A stretch of DNA of 64,000 nt, from assembly GCA_008828725.1 (NCBI GenBank), contig MEHQ01003857.1, forward strand, positions 171,715 through 235,714, read 5' to 3'. The notes beneath the pieces were generated by a model. That model saw only the letters and a program-made list of their open reading frames with translations, searched no databases and was not told the origin of the DNA. Every line of letters begins with the position of its first letter. Positions within the stretch are counted from its first letter, which is position 1. The translations under genes and the position numbers were made by a program. This document shows positions 12,200-24,700 of the stretch, piece by piece. Origin of the DNA: Saccharina japonica. Taxonomy: Eukaryota > Sar > Phaeophyceae > Laminariales > Laminariaceae.

Positions 12200-12860
12200 A
12201 GCGGGGGGGGGGGGGGGGTGTACTCATGTCGTGCCTCGGCCGTTAGTCATATGACCATAGACCCTCGCATCCCTACAATGCCGCCGGATGGACCTCGCAT
12301 CCTCTACAATGCCGGCGACGGGGTCGGGGGGGGTGGGGGATGGGGCGGCGGGGACGTACTCATTTGTTGCTTGCCTTAGTCATTTGACCATTGACCACGC
12401 ATCCCTTTCGAGATGCAGCACCGATAGGGGGGGAGGGGTGATGACGAGAACAGTGGGAATCAGAACCGCTTGTGAGGCGGACATTCTTGCATGGGATGGG
12501 GAGGGGTTGGTAACTCGGGGGGGGGGGCATGATGATGTGCAGCAAGACCGGAGCATTTACAGTGGTGGTGGTGAACAGAGACAGTCCGGGGTAAGAGGGG
12601 AGCAAGTGCAAGTGCGCGGCGGCCCCAACCCACACCGATTGGTGTCCCCTTCCAGCTGCAGCCACAAGTATATACCCCCGTCTCCGCCACCGCCTCCCGA
12701 TGGTCCCTACCTGCATCTAAAACCCCGTCCTTGACGCAGGGTACGGTGGTAGAGGTGCGACACTTTTGTTTCTAAGGGTAGAGGAGCTCTATGTTTTGGG
12801 GGGGGGGGGGGGGGGGGAAGTGCTACCCGATGCACAATTCTATGGCCTAGCTATACTACG
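12200..12860. repeat. Poly-G tracts with repeat E and F fragments
   Basis: G runs at 12204-12219 and 12799-12817. An E-like segment (CATATGACCATAGACCCTCG) lies at 12245-12265, and a minus-strand F copy (ACTCATTTGTTGCTTGCCTT...CATCCCTTTCGAGATG) at 12357-12416. Confidence 0.6.
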
Positions 12861-12978
12861 AAACCTGTTGCAAGACAATAATCGAAAAAAAACCCCGACG
12901 ATTTTGGGTTAAGGCGACCGATCGTTCAGAAACCTTTTCAGCCAAAATAAGGTATACCTCTATCGCAGCACACGCGCC
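12860..12978 (-). mobile_element. MITE family B fragment, copy 5
   Basis: Half element: GATTTTGGGTTAAGGCGACC, then AAAATAAGGTATACCTCTAT and CGCAGCACACGCG. The far half is missing. Confidence 0.6.
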
Positions 12979-13174
12979 CCTTCCTTGTCTCGGAGAACCG
13001 CGTTTCCCCCTTTTTTCGTGGTCTGTTCTTGTTAGCCAGTCTATCTCCGCCACCCCTCGCCCTCTCACGACATTCCTTGATCTCCACCAATCTCCCCTCT
13101 TCCGCCCCATTCATCGTCCTTCCCCACAGTCCTTTCTTCAATCGATCCCACGCACCCCCTGTAACCCCACCTTT

Positions 13175-13480
13175 AGAACTGCAACTGCGTTTTGGGTGGA
13201 AAACTGCTTGGAAGTACGAAGTGCCCCCCCCATCCGCCCGCCGGCGCTTCGCGCTTGGTGCAAGCAATGTCTGCCTAGTTGGTGCAAACCCAACGTGCTC
13301 CGTCCCGGCGTTGTAGGAATGCGAGGGTCTATGGTCATACGAACTACAGCCATGCACGACATGAGTACACCCCCCCCCTCCCGACTCTTTGGTGAAAACC
13401 CAACGTGCTCCGTCCCGGCATTGTAGGGATGCGAGGGTCTATGGTCATATGACTACGGCCGTGCACGCATCATAGACACC
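13175..13480 (-). repeat. Repeat E fragments, two tandem pieces
   Basis: CGCTTCGCGCTTGGTGCAAG, then two copies of CCAACGTGCTCCGTCCCGGC with TGTAGGAATGCGAGGGTCTA. Together they form a truncated, partly duplicated element E ending in C runs. Confidence 0.65.
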
Positions 13481-13622
13481 CCCCCCCCCCCTCCCGACTC
13501 TTAGCTATCTTCGATGCAAAGCAGGTGTCAAGCCACAGCTCGGTGACAGCATGTGGGCCTTCCACTTGTCATACCTGTCCATCCCCGGCGCCCCGGCGCT
13601 TCAACAATATACCTATAGTAGT

Positions 13623-13735
13623 TATTACGGGAGACCATAGTAAATAGAACCTACGGTAAACACAAAAACCTATATATTTATCTATTTTTACTAACAATAT
13701 TTGGTCCTATTTACTATGCCCCCCCTCCCGTAATA
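13623..13735. mobile_element. MITE family A, copy 2
   Basis: TATTACGGGAGACCATAGTA at the left and ATTTGGTCCTATTTACTATG with CCCGTAATA at the right. Interior AACCTATATATTTATCTATT. Confidence 0.8.
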
Positions 13736-13767
13736 GCTCCTTTTAAGAGGCGCCTTTACCGCTCTTG

Positions 13768-13990
13768 TCCCACAAATCGTACCAGATAAAGCACCAAATG
13801 TGTTATGATTTCTTGCTGGTTTTACGTGTTTTTGGGTGTTTTTTTATTCAAATCACGAGAAGCCGTCGACTCAACCCCCACCCTATCCCTAACCCTAACC
13901 CTAACCCCAACCCTAGTCCAGGCTAACGCTCGACCCGTGCGCGGCAAAAAATGCGAGGTTCCTTAAATGCTGTTTTCCCTTGTCACGGGG
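13768..13990 (+). mobile_element. Family M element, 5' half, carrying telomere-like repeats
   Basis: Begins CCACAAATCGTACCAGATAA, like the complete copy at 15708-15937. At 13880-13917 it contains CCCTAACCCTAACCCTAACC-type TTAGGG repeats inside the element. Confidence 0.65.
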
Positions 13991-14124
13991 TCCCTTAAAC
14001 TGGGGCTAGCCTACTGTACGTAACACTAATTTCCTCGCTGACGGAACATGCGGGGCGGGAAACCCACTGACGGTGCAGTGTTCTATAATCTGCAGGTGGG
14101 GAAGGAGCGTGGTCGATAATGGGG

Positions 14125-14450
14125 TGTACTCATTAGCCGCATGTCATGCATGGCCGTAGTCGTATGACCGTAGACTCTCGCATCCCTGCAATGCCGGGCC
14201 TTCTTCCGCGTTCCGTGTACAGCCTGGCCGCGCATTTCCCGTCCATCCCGGCCCCGCCCTGTACCTCCCCGCGCACAGCCCGGCCGCGCACCCCCCGCGT
14301 CCCATGGCTATCCCATATGCGTACCTTCCCTCCCGTTCCGGCCCCAAGTAGAACCCACCCTCGTTTCACGCCCGGCCCCCGCCGTGCACCCGGGTTCTCA
14401 CCGACCAGGCAAACATTGCTTGCACCAAGCGCGAAGCGCCCCGTGAAGTG
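14125..14450 (+). repeat. Repeat E copy with C-rich insertion
   Basis: GGCCGTAGTCGTATGACCGT and CATCCCTGCAATGCCGGG start the element; GTTCTCACCGACCAGGCAAA and CACCAAGCGCGAAGCGCC resume after about 150 bp of C-rich DNA. Confidence 0.55.
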
Positions 14451-14527
14451 TTAGGCGAGTAGCAGGCAGGGTGAGCTGACAGCCACTTTTTGCAGATATA
14501 TACGGAACGAGAGTTTCGATGTATCAT

Positions 14528-14622
14528 ACCAGGTACCACTCTGGGCGTGAATATATAAGGACCATTTGTACATCAATATGAATACCAAGCGGTCCCTATA
14601 TTCACGCCCAGAGTGGTATCAA
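14528..14622. mobile_element. Short palindromic MITE (family I), copy 1
   Basis: TACCACTCTGGGCGTGAATA and TATTCACGCCCAGAGTGGTA are perfect inverted ends of a ~95-bp element. Similar ends with CGTCC or GTCCCGAAATATAAG occur at 59130-59226, 61694-61797 and 62046-62135. Confidence 0.75.
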
Positions 14623-15707
14623 TTATCGAAACAGTACGTATTGATTATTTGTTTTGGTTATTTTTGGTATCGGCATCGATGTCGTATCGAACTCGATTAT
14701 CGTTGCGTTATCCAACAACACTACCTAGTAGTCGACCTACCCGCGCGCCCGAAGGAAGCTGCGGTAGTCACGGCAGCACCGTTACTGTAGGTACTCTTAC
14801 AACACGTTCCACAAATTGAACAGATCATCGATCCCAACTTCACGGATCTAAATATAAATATTTCAAGGCAGACAGATTCCTGACCTGTATAATCTACATG
14901 GAGACAGATCATACAGGTCAGGATGACCTATAGGACACGTTTCCTGGGTTGGATCTGTACTACACAGATCCTGTACTGCACAGAACGGCAGATCAGGATC
15001 TATAGATAGATGATCTAGATCACGATCTGTCCGACGTATGACCTGTTGTTGGGTACTGCAACAGGGTTAAATGGACACACGGCGTCTTTTATATGTGCGA
15101 GTGTAGTGATAAAAGCTGCTTACTCTTCTACGCTTGGTTCTACACGGAAGTGAGTAACACCAAGGATGCTTAATGGACACACCTGCAAGGGGATTCTCTG
15201 TTTCTCACCCAGTCTTATCACATCTACCATCCCCGACGACAACGCCGCTCTGACTCAACTGTTCCTACTGTGGTCACTACCTCTACAGCGACGGTCGTCC
15301 TCGACGTCCATATTCTATGTTTCGTGTTCCGTCTGCTCCCCTTATTTTGTTTTCAGTTTTTTTGTTTCCCCTTTCCTTTCCTGCCCCTCGTTGGCGGCAC
15401 TCCTTTCCCCCCAAAAAAAACGCTACGACGGGGAAATTCTGACCGCTTGATCGCTTACCTTATAAAAAATAAAGTATGCCTTGAAGAGGCGGTACGATCT
15501 AGGGGATAGGGTCTGGTATCCACACATACCAGTATTCATACATAACTGCCGAGGAAGCTGGATATTGACGTCACAGCCAAAAATCGCATCATCAGGTACC
15601 AGTAGACAGCACTGGTCCGGACGGTCGCCACGCATCTCAGTGTCCATGGCGCAAAGGCGCTACGCTGATGATCGACATCATTTGACTCACTTCACCGCGG
15701 TCTTTAA

Positions 15708-15937
15708 ACCACACAAATCGTACCAGATAAAGTACCAAATATGGTATGGTTTCTTGCTGGTTTTACGTGTTTTTGGGTGTTTTTTTGTTACCAAAATCAC
15801 GAGAAAGCGTCCCAACCCAACCCTAACCCCAGTCCAGGCGAAGGCTCGACCCGAGCGCGGCTTCGCCGCGCGTTTAGAACAATCTGAAGAAAAAAAACTA
15901 TTTGGTGCTTTATCTGGTACGGTTTGTGGGTCAAAAA
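15708..15937 (+). mobile_element. Family M MITE, complete copy
   Basis: Inverted ends ACACAAATCGTACCAGATAA and TTATCTGGTACGGTTTGTGG, 230 bp. The interior holds AACCCAACCCTAACCCCAGT and a GCGCGGCTTCGCCGCGC hairpin. Confidence 0.75.
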
Positions 15938-16005
15938 TACGGAACGTACTGGTATAGGGTACTGTAAAAAACACGGGAATTATAGGGGATGGAGGGCAAA
16001 ACACA

Positions 16006-16385
16006 TTCGACATTTCGGTATATCGAAAGTTCGATATTTCGATATATCGATAGTGCGATATTTCGGTATATCGAAAGTCCGATATTTCGGTATATCGATA
16101 GTCCGATATTTCGGTATATCGAAAGTTCGACATTTCGGTATATCGAAAGTCCGATATTTCGGTATATCGAAAGTTCAATATTTCGGTATATCAAACGTTC
16201 GATATTTCGGTATGATATATCAAAAGCTTGATCTTTCGGTATATCGAAAGTTCGATATTTCGGCAAATGGAACGTTCAATATTTCGGTATATCGAAAGTT
16301 CGACATTTCGATGTATCGAAAGTTCGATATTTCGGTATATATCGGAAGTTCGATATTTCGATATATCGAAATTTTCGATACGATA
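16006..16385. repeat. TCGATATTTCGGTATATCGAAAG-type satellite array
   Basis: About 16 units of 21-24 bp, each itself nearly palindromic. Because unit lengths are multiples of three and stops are absent, frames on both strands stay open as FRYIESS or YRNIELSI repeats; these are not genes. Related short stretches lie at 365-770 and 62625-62720. Confidence 0.85.
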
Positions 16386-16469
16386 TCCAACACTAACGTC
16401 GACCCCTCGGCGGACATGTTAGTCAGCAACGAGGGAATATGGCACGGACACACGACATCTCAACAGGAT

Positions 16470-16802
16470 GACGCATGCTACATTTGGTGGAGGTGCACCT
16501 GCATACAGGACATGTTTTTGCCTTCTGAGGGTGGTCACTTGAGGAGCTCTATACTAATAGTAAGTCAAAAACTGATTTGGGAGATAAATAAAAGTGCTCT
16601 ATATACGAGTACGAGTATACGTATCATACCCGATGAACAATCCCATGGCCGAAGTACTACAGTAGTTATTAATAGTATACAACGAAAAATAGTGCATCTA
16701 AAAAAAATGAAATTCTGACGATTTTGGGTTAAGAAGCCCCCGTCATTCCGAAAACGTTTCAGCCAAAAACAGGTGTACCTCTACCTCTATCGCAGCACGC
16801 GT
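16470..16802 (-). mobile_element. MITE family B, copy 6
   Basis: GACGCATGCTACATTTGGTG at the left and CTCTATCGCAGCACGCGT at the right, minus orientation. The interior has GAGGAGCTCTA, AGTCAAAAACTGATTTGGGA and GATTTTGGGTTAAGAAGCCC. 333 bp, longer than the ~250-bp norm. Confidence 0.75.
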
Positions 16803-16817
16803 GACAAACAAAACAAG

Positions 16818-17158
16818 TACAGGACACCTACTCTGTAATATAATGAGAAACAGGAAAGCTGGTTTAGGCTGGAGTTGTTATTCGAGAATGGGTGCGCTTT
16901 ACACCAAAACTTCCGTATAAAGCTATACCTGGTACAGTATAACGAATGCCGAATTTCTTATTTTCCCTGTAAATCTCAGCCTGCCCCTGGTCCTACAGCA
17001 GTAGTTGGGGTTTACACACCTTGCGGGGCGGTATCGACACGGGGGATGTCCGTTTTCGCCCCCGGGTTGTGGGATTTGTAGATGTATGGAAGGGTTTATG
17101 GTCCGGGGATGGGACCCAGTTCTCGTTTTCTTACTTATAATAGGTGTCCTGTACTTGT
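16818..17158. mobile_element. MITE family J, copy 1, with internal insertion
   Basis: Ends TACAGGACACCTACTCTGTA and ATAATAGGTGTCCTGTACT are inverted. The J interior (GAAACAGGAAAGCTGG; TTTCTTATTTTCCCTG; AAATCTCAGCCTG) is present, plus about 150 bp of extra DNA. Confidence 0.65.
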
Positions 17159-17395
17159 GTTATACACGCAAAGGCCGTCCCCCAAGTTTGCAAGACAGCA
17201 GCAGTAGTAGTAGTAGTAGAGCTGCGTCATTCTGCCTGAGCTTGTCTGTCCATCTACGAGGCACACGGCTTATTAGGTAGAACCTGGGTGTTATATTCAG
17301 CCTTTCCGTTCTGCCCGATACGACACACAACATGTCCACAGGAAAGGAGGCCTACAGGAGAACCGTTTGAGAAAGAACGGGGTTGGGGTGGGTAC

Positions 17396-17617
17396 CGTAC
17401 ATGACAGTGTATATCACACCCCCTGGGGTGAATTTCAAAGCCATTTTTCTCCATAACCAGGGGGGCACAGACAACGAAAATGGCGGCCTTTTCGGAGCAT
17501 CTCGTCGAGATATTTCCATAGACGGGTCGCTCGGGGTTAGCGCTCGACCGGTTGTCGAGCAAATCAGCGTTGAAATTCGTTCGAGGGGGTGCGGTATACA
17601 GCAATGCCATGTACAGT
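17396..17617 (+). mobile_element. MITE family H, copy 2
   Basis: GTACATGACAGTGTATATCA at the left and GGTATACAGCAATGCCATGT at the right. The interior matches copy 1 at 3297-3513 almost base for base around CTCCATAACCAGGGGGGCAC. Confidence 0.8.
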
Positions 17618-18254
17618 ACTCGAAGAAGAGCTGTTGCGCCAAGTACGCACCGCCCTGAAATCTGGATACAGAAACCCCGAAAACATTAGTCTGGGGCTCT
17701 GGTTCTACCATTTACAGGTGACAACAAAGTGTGTATCATATTTCTCGAATATCAAGAAGAGGGCAGACGTCGCCTGAAGCATGCACGATAGGGTGCATCC
17801 ACCTATACATGCTACATCAACACGTGAGCAGCACGGTACGTACCATATCTTTTTTTCTGGAAGGCAAGAAAAAAAAAAAAAAAACAGCAGACAAAACAGG
17901 ATGCTTGTTCGCGAGCGAAACAATCCAACCTGCAATCGATCGATCGATGGGGTTGGGGGATGGAGGGGGGGTCAATCCCGCGCCAAAAAAATGCGTAGGA
18001 AACCCCTGTCCCCTTGCTACAACGGCTTAAAAAACGCCTACCGTACTCGAAACAACGCAAACAAGCCCTGTCAGAGAGAAACCTTGCCTTGGCGCAACGT
18101 CCCACAATCACTATTATAGAGTTCTGCAAAACTGGTAAAAGGTACTGGTACTACTGGCACACACCCCCTATATACCGCCTCCGGAAAAAATGCAACACCC
18201 CGCCTCACCCCACCATATTGTGGGCACCTTCAAAGATTGCCTCACGCCAAGAGA

Positions 18255-18470
18255 AACAGCGAAACGAAACGAAACGAAACGGTTGAAATCAAAACGTTCC
18301 GAAGAGAAACGACGTGAAACAAAAAGCGGAACGAAACAAAACGAAACGGTTTAAAGCGAAACGGTTCGAAAGCGAAGCGAAACCGAAACGGTTGGAAAAT
18401 AAAGCGAAACGAAAAAAAAACGAAACGAAACGAAACGAAGCGGTTCGAAGCGAAACGGAACAAGCCAACA
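18255..18470 (+). repeat. GAAAC/GAAACG purine-rich tandem repeat
   Basis: Imperfect CGAAACGAAACGAAACG units over about 215 bp, strongly A/G biased on the plus strand. Confidence 0.75.
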
Positions 18471-18731
18471 AAACAAAACTCCGTCTCATTACAAAATACA
18501 AAATACCCCGGCATGTAGAATACATCGTCCATCCCACCCCTGCGCACACGCACGCGCACGGCATTTGCCCGGCAGATAGAAAGACACAACTTTTTCCTCC
18601 CCCCGTTCTGCTCCTCGCGTTACAACAAAAATCCAAAATCATAATAGCAACTCCCCCATCCCCTGCCCAACCCTATTCCCTCTCTCCCCACTCCTCCCCC
18701 CCCCCCGGTCATTAAGGGACGACAATACGGA

Positions 18732-21700
18732 TTAGGCCATTTTATTTCCAGATCCCTGGAATGCTCCGGCTTGCAGTTTCTTCGATTTGGACCACTTCCC
18801 TGGCTTGGCCTTGAGTCCTACCGGGGCTCGGCCGGTTGAGCCCTCGCCTGCTGCCCCGTTGCCATTGCCCATCGCTGCTGACCTCGCCTCCGCCGCCGCT
18901 GCCGCCGCTGGGAATAGGGAAAATAAAAAAAGAAAGATGATACAAGAAAAAATAATAAAAATTAAAAATAATAAAAGAAAAAATAATAAAAAGAAAAAAT
19001 TAAGAAAAATTAATAAGAAAAATAATGAGAAATGAGAAACAAAATAGGAAAAAAAAGTGAGAAAAAATGAGAATGAGAAAAAAAAAATGAAGAAAACGAG
19101 TTACGAAAAATAAACTAACATCAAAAATAAGAAAACTACGTCGTAGTAAGAACAATAATAAGAATAAGACCTAAAACATTCGATTCGAGTCGGAATGGAA
19201 TCTATACGATACAGTGTAGGAGAGAAAATATATCTTGAAAATGCAAATAATGAAAGTTAGAAAAAGGGTAAGAACAAGAAACGGCAATCGTCGTAGTGAA
19301 GCATCGGTAACAATTAAATATCACTACAATGGCAAGACAGAGGTTGATTGCAGCGGTGATATGATACATATGTACTCGTATCACACCAGGAATACGATGT
19401 ACCAGCATGAGAAAAAAAGCAGGTAAAACTACAGAATGAATTCAAGACGAAGAATACGAAAATAATAAGAGTGAGGCTGTTTCTTAAGGAAGTTCGATTT
19501 GTTTCAGTTCGATTTGATTTTTTCAGCTTATTATTGATGTTTTTGACCGGGAACGCGGGCTAATCGGCCGTGCGCTTCTCGGGATGAGTGCGCCCAACAT
19601 CTCAGAGGTATCCAACGCAAAAATCCGCTTCTCCATCGAAGCATTTTCAAGTTCTTGATGTATGTGGCATTTCGAATAATATCCAACAAATAACATTCCA
19701 GAGGCACAAACTATTCAAAATTCCCGTAATTTCTGACTGGAAAGTACCTTCAAATTGTATTTGATGTCGATTGTTCGATTTGTGAAAAAGCTGGATATTT
19801 CAAACTGCTTCGATGGAGAAGCGGATTTTTTCGTGGGGTACCTGTGGGATGGTAGAAGAATGCATTCCGAGAAGCGCACGACCCTTTCGACGGCGTTCCG
19901 GGTCAAAAACATCAATAAATGGCCGAAAAAAACAAATCGAACCGAAACAAATCGAACTTCCTTAAGAAACAGCCTGAAGAACAAAAACACTACGTACGAG
20001 TGATAACAAGAAATAACATGAGCAAAAAAATAAGCGGAACCCTAACCCTCGGCTGCTTCCGTTTCCAGATGGTGCTGGGATTACAAGACTACTAGCAACA
20101 AGAGTAAAAAATAACAACCACAATATGAATACAACCAACAACAGGCTGGACGAGCCCTCGACTGCCACAATTCCCATTGCTGCTAACCAGGAATGCCCAT
20201 GGAAGAAAATACTGGACGTAGTAAAACAATATACCTGGTATAATATAGTAATATGGAGAACAAAAAAAACATGACCCCTCGCCAGTCATTGTCCTTGGTG
20301 TCGCGCTTTCCCTCCCCGCCACTACCTCTTCACTAGTCCAACTTCCATTTCAAGTACTAATAGTTTGACCCCCAACCCCCCCCCCCCCAAAAGCTATGAA
20401 TATATAATATATTTATAGGTTGGGTTGGCGTCGGTTGGCAACGACGCTGTAAAACACGCCTCTCACTGCGTGAGCTAGACAACCAGGGTACCGCTTTTTT
20501 TTTTCCTTGTTTTTGTTTTGGCGGTTACCAAGGCTGGCGGTCTTGTTAGGTCAATTGTGCGGGGTCGGGAACCTCAACTCCGCACAACGGGAATGATCGT
20601 AACACGTAGTGTGTATATGGTGAGGCACCCAGAGGCAGATACATATTAATAGTAATACCCATTGCTGTCTCTGGAAGTGACCACACCAGAAAATAAATTA
20701 ATTCATTGGAGGCTGTCGTCCATATGCAAGTCTGCCTCAGAAGCGGTTATTAGCAGGATGCAGCTCACCCTCCATGCGACTCGCCCAATACCTCGCGGCG
20801 CTTCGCGCTTGGTGCAAGCAATGTCTGCCTGGTTGGTGAAAACCCAACCTGCTCCGTCCCGGCATTGTAGGGATGCGAGGGTCTATGGTCATACGACTAC
20901 GGCCGTGCACATAGAATACTGAAGTACACCCAGCCCCCCCGCGCCTCATAGGGCCCCATACGACCCCCCCCCCGTTAGTCTCCTTCGACATTGGTTTCGT
21001 CCTTAGATTAACGTGCCACGAGTAGCGGGCGTTCCAGTCGATGCAGGTTGGTATATAAGGTACTGCGAGGAGTGGTCGGTAGAAGTGGCCGCACGGCGAG
21101 GCTGATCGGGGCCATGTGAAGTGGGGCATCGGCGATAAGCGTGGACCTGGCCCAGGTCCCCTCGGACACCCCACGGGCCGCCACACGCTCGACAGATGCT
21201 CCCCGTTAAGCCTGCAAAAATCATACGAACTCCCCTCCCGCTTACCTTGTCGCCGGTCGGTGTCCTTGTCGTCGCCCTTCCCCTCCTCGCCAGCAACGGG
21301 GCGCGCTTTTTTCCCGTCCAGCCTAGCCCCTCCTCCCGCAAACGCTACGAACTTTGGTGCCTCCTCCTCCACCTTCGGTGCCTTACCTAATCGCAGGAGG
21401 AGAAGTGGGGGGGGGGGGGGGGNNNNNNNNNNNNNNNNNNNNNNNNNNNNGGCGGGGGGGGAGGGAGGGAGGGAGGGAGAGAGGGAGAGAGGGAGGGAGG
21501 GAGGGAAGGGAAGGGAGGGAGGGAAGGGAGGGGAGGGGAGGGAATGGTAAGTCGAAGCATATCTCACGGTGAAAGCGAACTTACCTATCAACTAGTTCTC
21601 GTGTTCGCCCCTTCCTCATATTTTCACATCGGTTCCGTCCATCCACCGAAAATAAACGGAACCGTCCCCGTTCCCCCCTCCCCAAAAAACCCTTTTCTAC

Positions 21701-24700
21701 AAAAACACTCTCACACCACCTACGTACTGCCGGTGCGGGGATGTTCATCAACGGTCATCCCCCAACTCCCTCCCCTCCCAACAAAAAAGCATCCCTCATA
21801 TATACGCCATAGAAACCCTTCACTGCTGGAACACCCCCACCCCTACCCACCTGATGCTGGGGCGGGGATGCTCGCGGGTGCCCATCCCCCTACCACCCCC
21901 ACCATATTAAAATGTCTCCCGTAAACATCCTTCATTACTGGAACACCCGCGCCCACCTCACACCCCATCCACCTCATGCCGGAGCGGGGAAGATCACCCC
22001 CCCCATATCACCAATCAATCAAGTGGCCCCGTTGCCCACCCCCCCCCCTCTATGGTCACACGACTACGGTCATGCATGAATATCGAGTCCCCCCCCCCCC
22101 CTCCGCCACAGGCGGCGAAACAGGAAGGGCATAAGATTAGCAAAAAGCTTCTTTGTAATATATGGAAGCAACGTAATGAGCGCCCAAGTGCTGGAGGTGT
22201 CTCTATTAGGAGTAGGAACGGTGCTCCGTCTCGAAAGGGATGCGTGGTCAACGGTAAAATGACTAAGGCAAGCAACAAACTAGTACGCCCCTTCCCCCTC
22301 CCCCCCTCCTCCCCCCGTATACATCCTTGACTACTGGAACACCCTCACCCATTTCACATCGCACCCACCTGATGCTAGGTATGTGGGATACTCTACGATA
22401 CCTTCCGTCCCGGCATTGTAGTGATGCTCGCCCCCCCCCCCCCCCCCCCCCCGCCCTCAAAACATCCCATCCCCCGAACCTTTCATTGTAATACATGGAA
22501 ACAACGCAATGAGCGTCCAAATGTTGGAGGTGTCTCGATTATGGGGTGGGCTAATGTAGTAAATAGGGCCTACGGTACACACTAAAACCTATATGTTTAA
22601 CTATTTCTACGAACAATATTTGGTCCTATTAACTATAGTCCTCCGTAATGTTAGGAGTGGGAACCGTGCTCTGTCTCCAAAGGGATGCGTGGTCTCGCCC
22701 CCAGCCCCACCCTGCTGCGAGGCCGCGGGCTGCGCGCTCAGATCAGGCTGCCCGCTCAGATCAGCCACCTGCGCCATCAGCCTCGCGTTGGCTGTCTCCA
22801 GCGCCTCCACCTTCGCCGCCAGCTTCGTCGCCGCCGCTAGCTCCGCCTGCAGCTTCTCCAGCTCCTTCCTCAGTTTGTCAGACCCGGCCGCCCCCGCCGC
22901 CGCCGCCGAAACACCGCCGGCCCCCCCCGCCCCCGCCCCCGCCGCCGCCACCGATTCGTCGTATCCCACGGGAGCATCGAAGTCGACGTTGAGGTCCGTC
23001 TCGACAATCCCCACAGCCTTCGAAGGTTTCAACTCCTTCACTTCCAAGTAGTAGTTCTGACAAAAAAATAAATAATTATGTTTTTTAATCACAAAATTAA
23101 GCATTTTTTGTTTCCGGTTTTGGCGTTTTTCGCCCCGAAACCCCGACAAGAAACATGGGCAAGGAAAAGCGGGGGAGGCGGGCCTGGGAACGGGCCGGGG
23201 TGGAGGAGTGAGGGGGGGGGGGTGGGGGGAGAGACACCGAGGCGTCTTCAGTTTTAACGTATATATAGAGGCGTTGTTATTATTGTAAGAGCCGTTGAGA
23301 TGTGGACTCTCGCTCGAAAATAATGAAGCGTTTCAGGCGACAAAACGAATCCACGAAAACCAACCGATTAACAATCAGGGCTCCCGACTCCCCCCCTTCC
23401 CCCCCCACCTCACTTCCCCTCCCCCCCTCCTTCTCTCGAACCGAAAACCCCCCGTTTCTCCTCCTTGCCCCTCCCCCCACTACTCGCCTCCCTCGCCTTC
23501 CCCTTCACCCCGCTGCTCCGTTCGAAAGCGGATGCGTGGTCGATCGGTCAGAATGATTTAGACAAGACAACAAGTGAGTTACGCCCGCCGCCCCCCGCCC
23601 CCCCTCCCCCCTCCCCCTTTCCCTCTCCCCGTCGGCCGCTGTCCCCCTCTCCCCTTTCTCTCGACCCCCCCCCCCCCCCCGCCGGCTCTTAGCAGGATGC
23701 AGGTCATCACCCTTCATGAGCCTCGCCCAGAACCTCACGTTTCGCTTCGCACTTGGTGCAAGCAAATGCCTGCCTGGTTGGTGAAAACCCGACGTGCTCG
23801 GTCCCGGCATTGTAGGGATGCGAGGGTCTACGGCCAAACGACGACTACGGCCATGCACGACAGGAGTACCCGGCCCCCCCGCCGTCCCCGCCCCCGCCGC
23901 CCTCCTGTGACCCCTTCCTCCTCGCCTACAACCCCTCCCCCCCCCTTTCAACCACTTAAAAAAAAGCCTCCTACCTCGAGTAGACTACAGCAGTACTTAG
24001 TTTGTCCAAGACAATGCGTGCGTGTAGATCATTTTTAGGGGTCAACCATCACCAGCGCCTTATCGCCATGGTCGGCACTCACCCGGTCGTTGTAGGGAAG
24101 GCAGATGACATCCCCCTCGGTGAGGCACGAGAAGTGACGCATCGTCGTCTCCAGGACGGCTCGAGGGTTGCTGATCTCGAGGAAGTCCATCGACTGCGGC
24201 TGGAATTTGACGAAGGTGCCCTTGGAAATGATTAAAAAAAAACGACGAAAATGGATAAAAACGAGGGAATGGAGCAAAAATTATAAAAACGACAAAATGG
24301 AGCAAAAAACGAGAAAATAGAGCAAAAATGATTACGATACTGATCATTTTGTACGGAAACTATATTGATGGCGATACGTATGTAAGGGCCCGTATTAACG
24401 AAGAAGAAAAAAAATCAATTTGGAAAAAAAAAAAATCAAATCCGCTTTTCATTGGCCAAAACACGCACCAGCACCAAAGATTAGGATCTTGGGGCATAAT
24501 ATTTGGTGCTGGTGCGTGTGTTGACCAATGAAAAGCGAATTTGAATTTTATTTTTTCCAAATTGAATTTTTGCTATCTTCGTTAATACGGGCCCTAACAG
24601 CAATGATATTGGGTTTTGGAATTTGACGAAGGTTGCCCTTGGAAATGACAAAAACGACGATAAATGGAGCAAAAATGATTACGATACTGATCATTTTGTA

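Noticed and set aside
13880..13917. True chromosome end
   Set aside because: Only a few CCCTAA units inside a dispersed element, flanked by ordinary sequence on both sides.
15924..16718. 264-codon open frame of [16 protein letters not shown] repeats
   Set aside because: It is the translation of the 21-24 bp satellite plus flanking MITE B, and the opposite strand is open too.
20737..21591. 284-codon minus-strand open frame
   Set aside because: It runs through the N gap, UFD1 exon 6 and element E; only 21386-21246 is coding.
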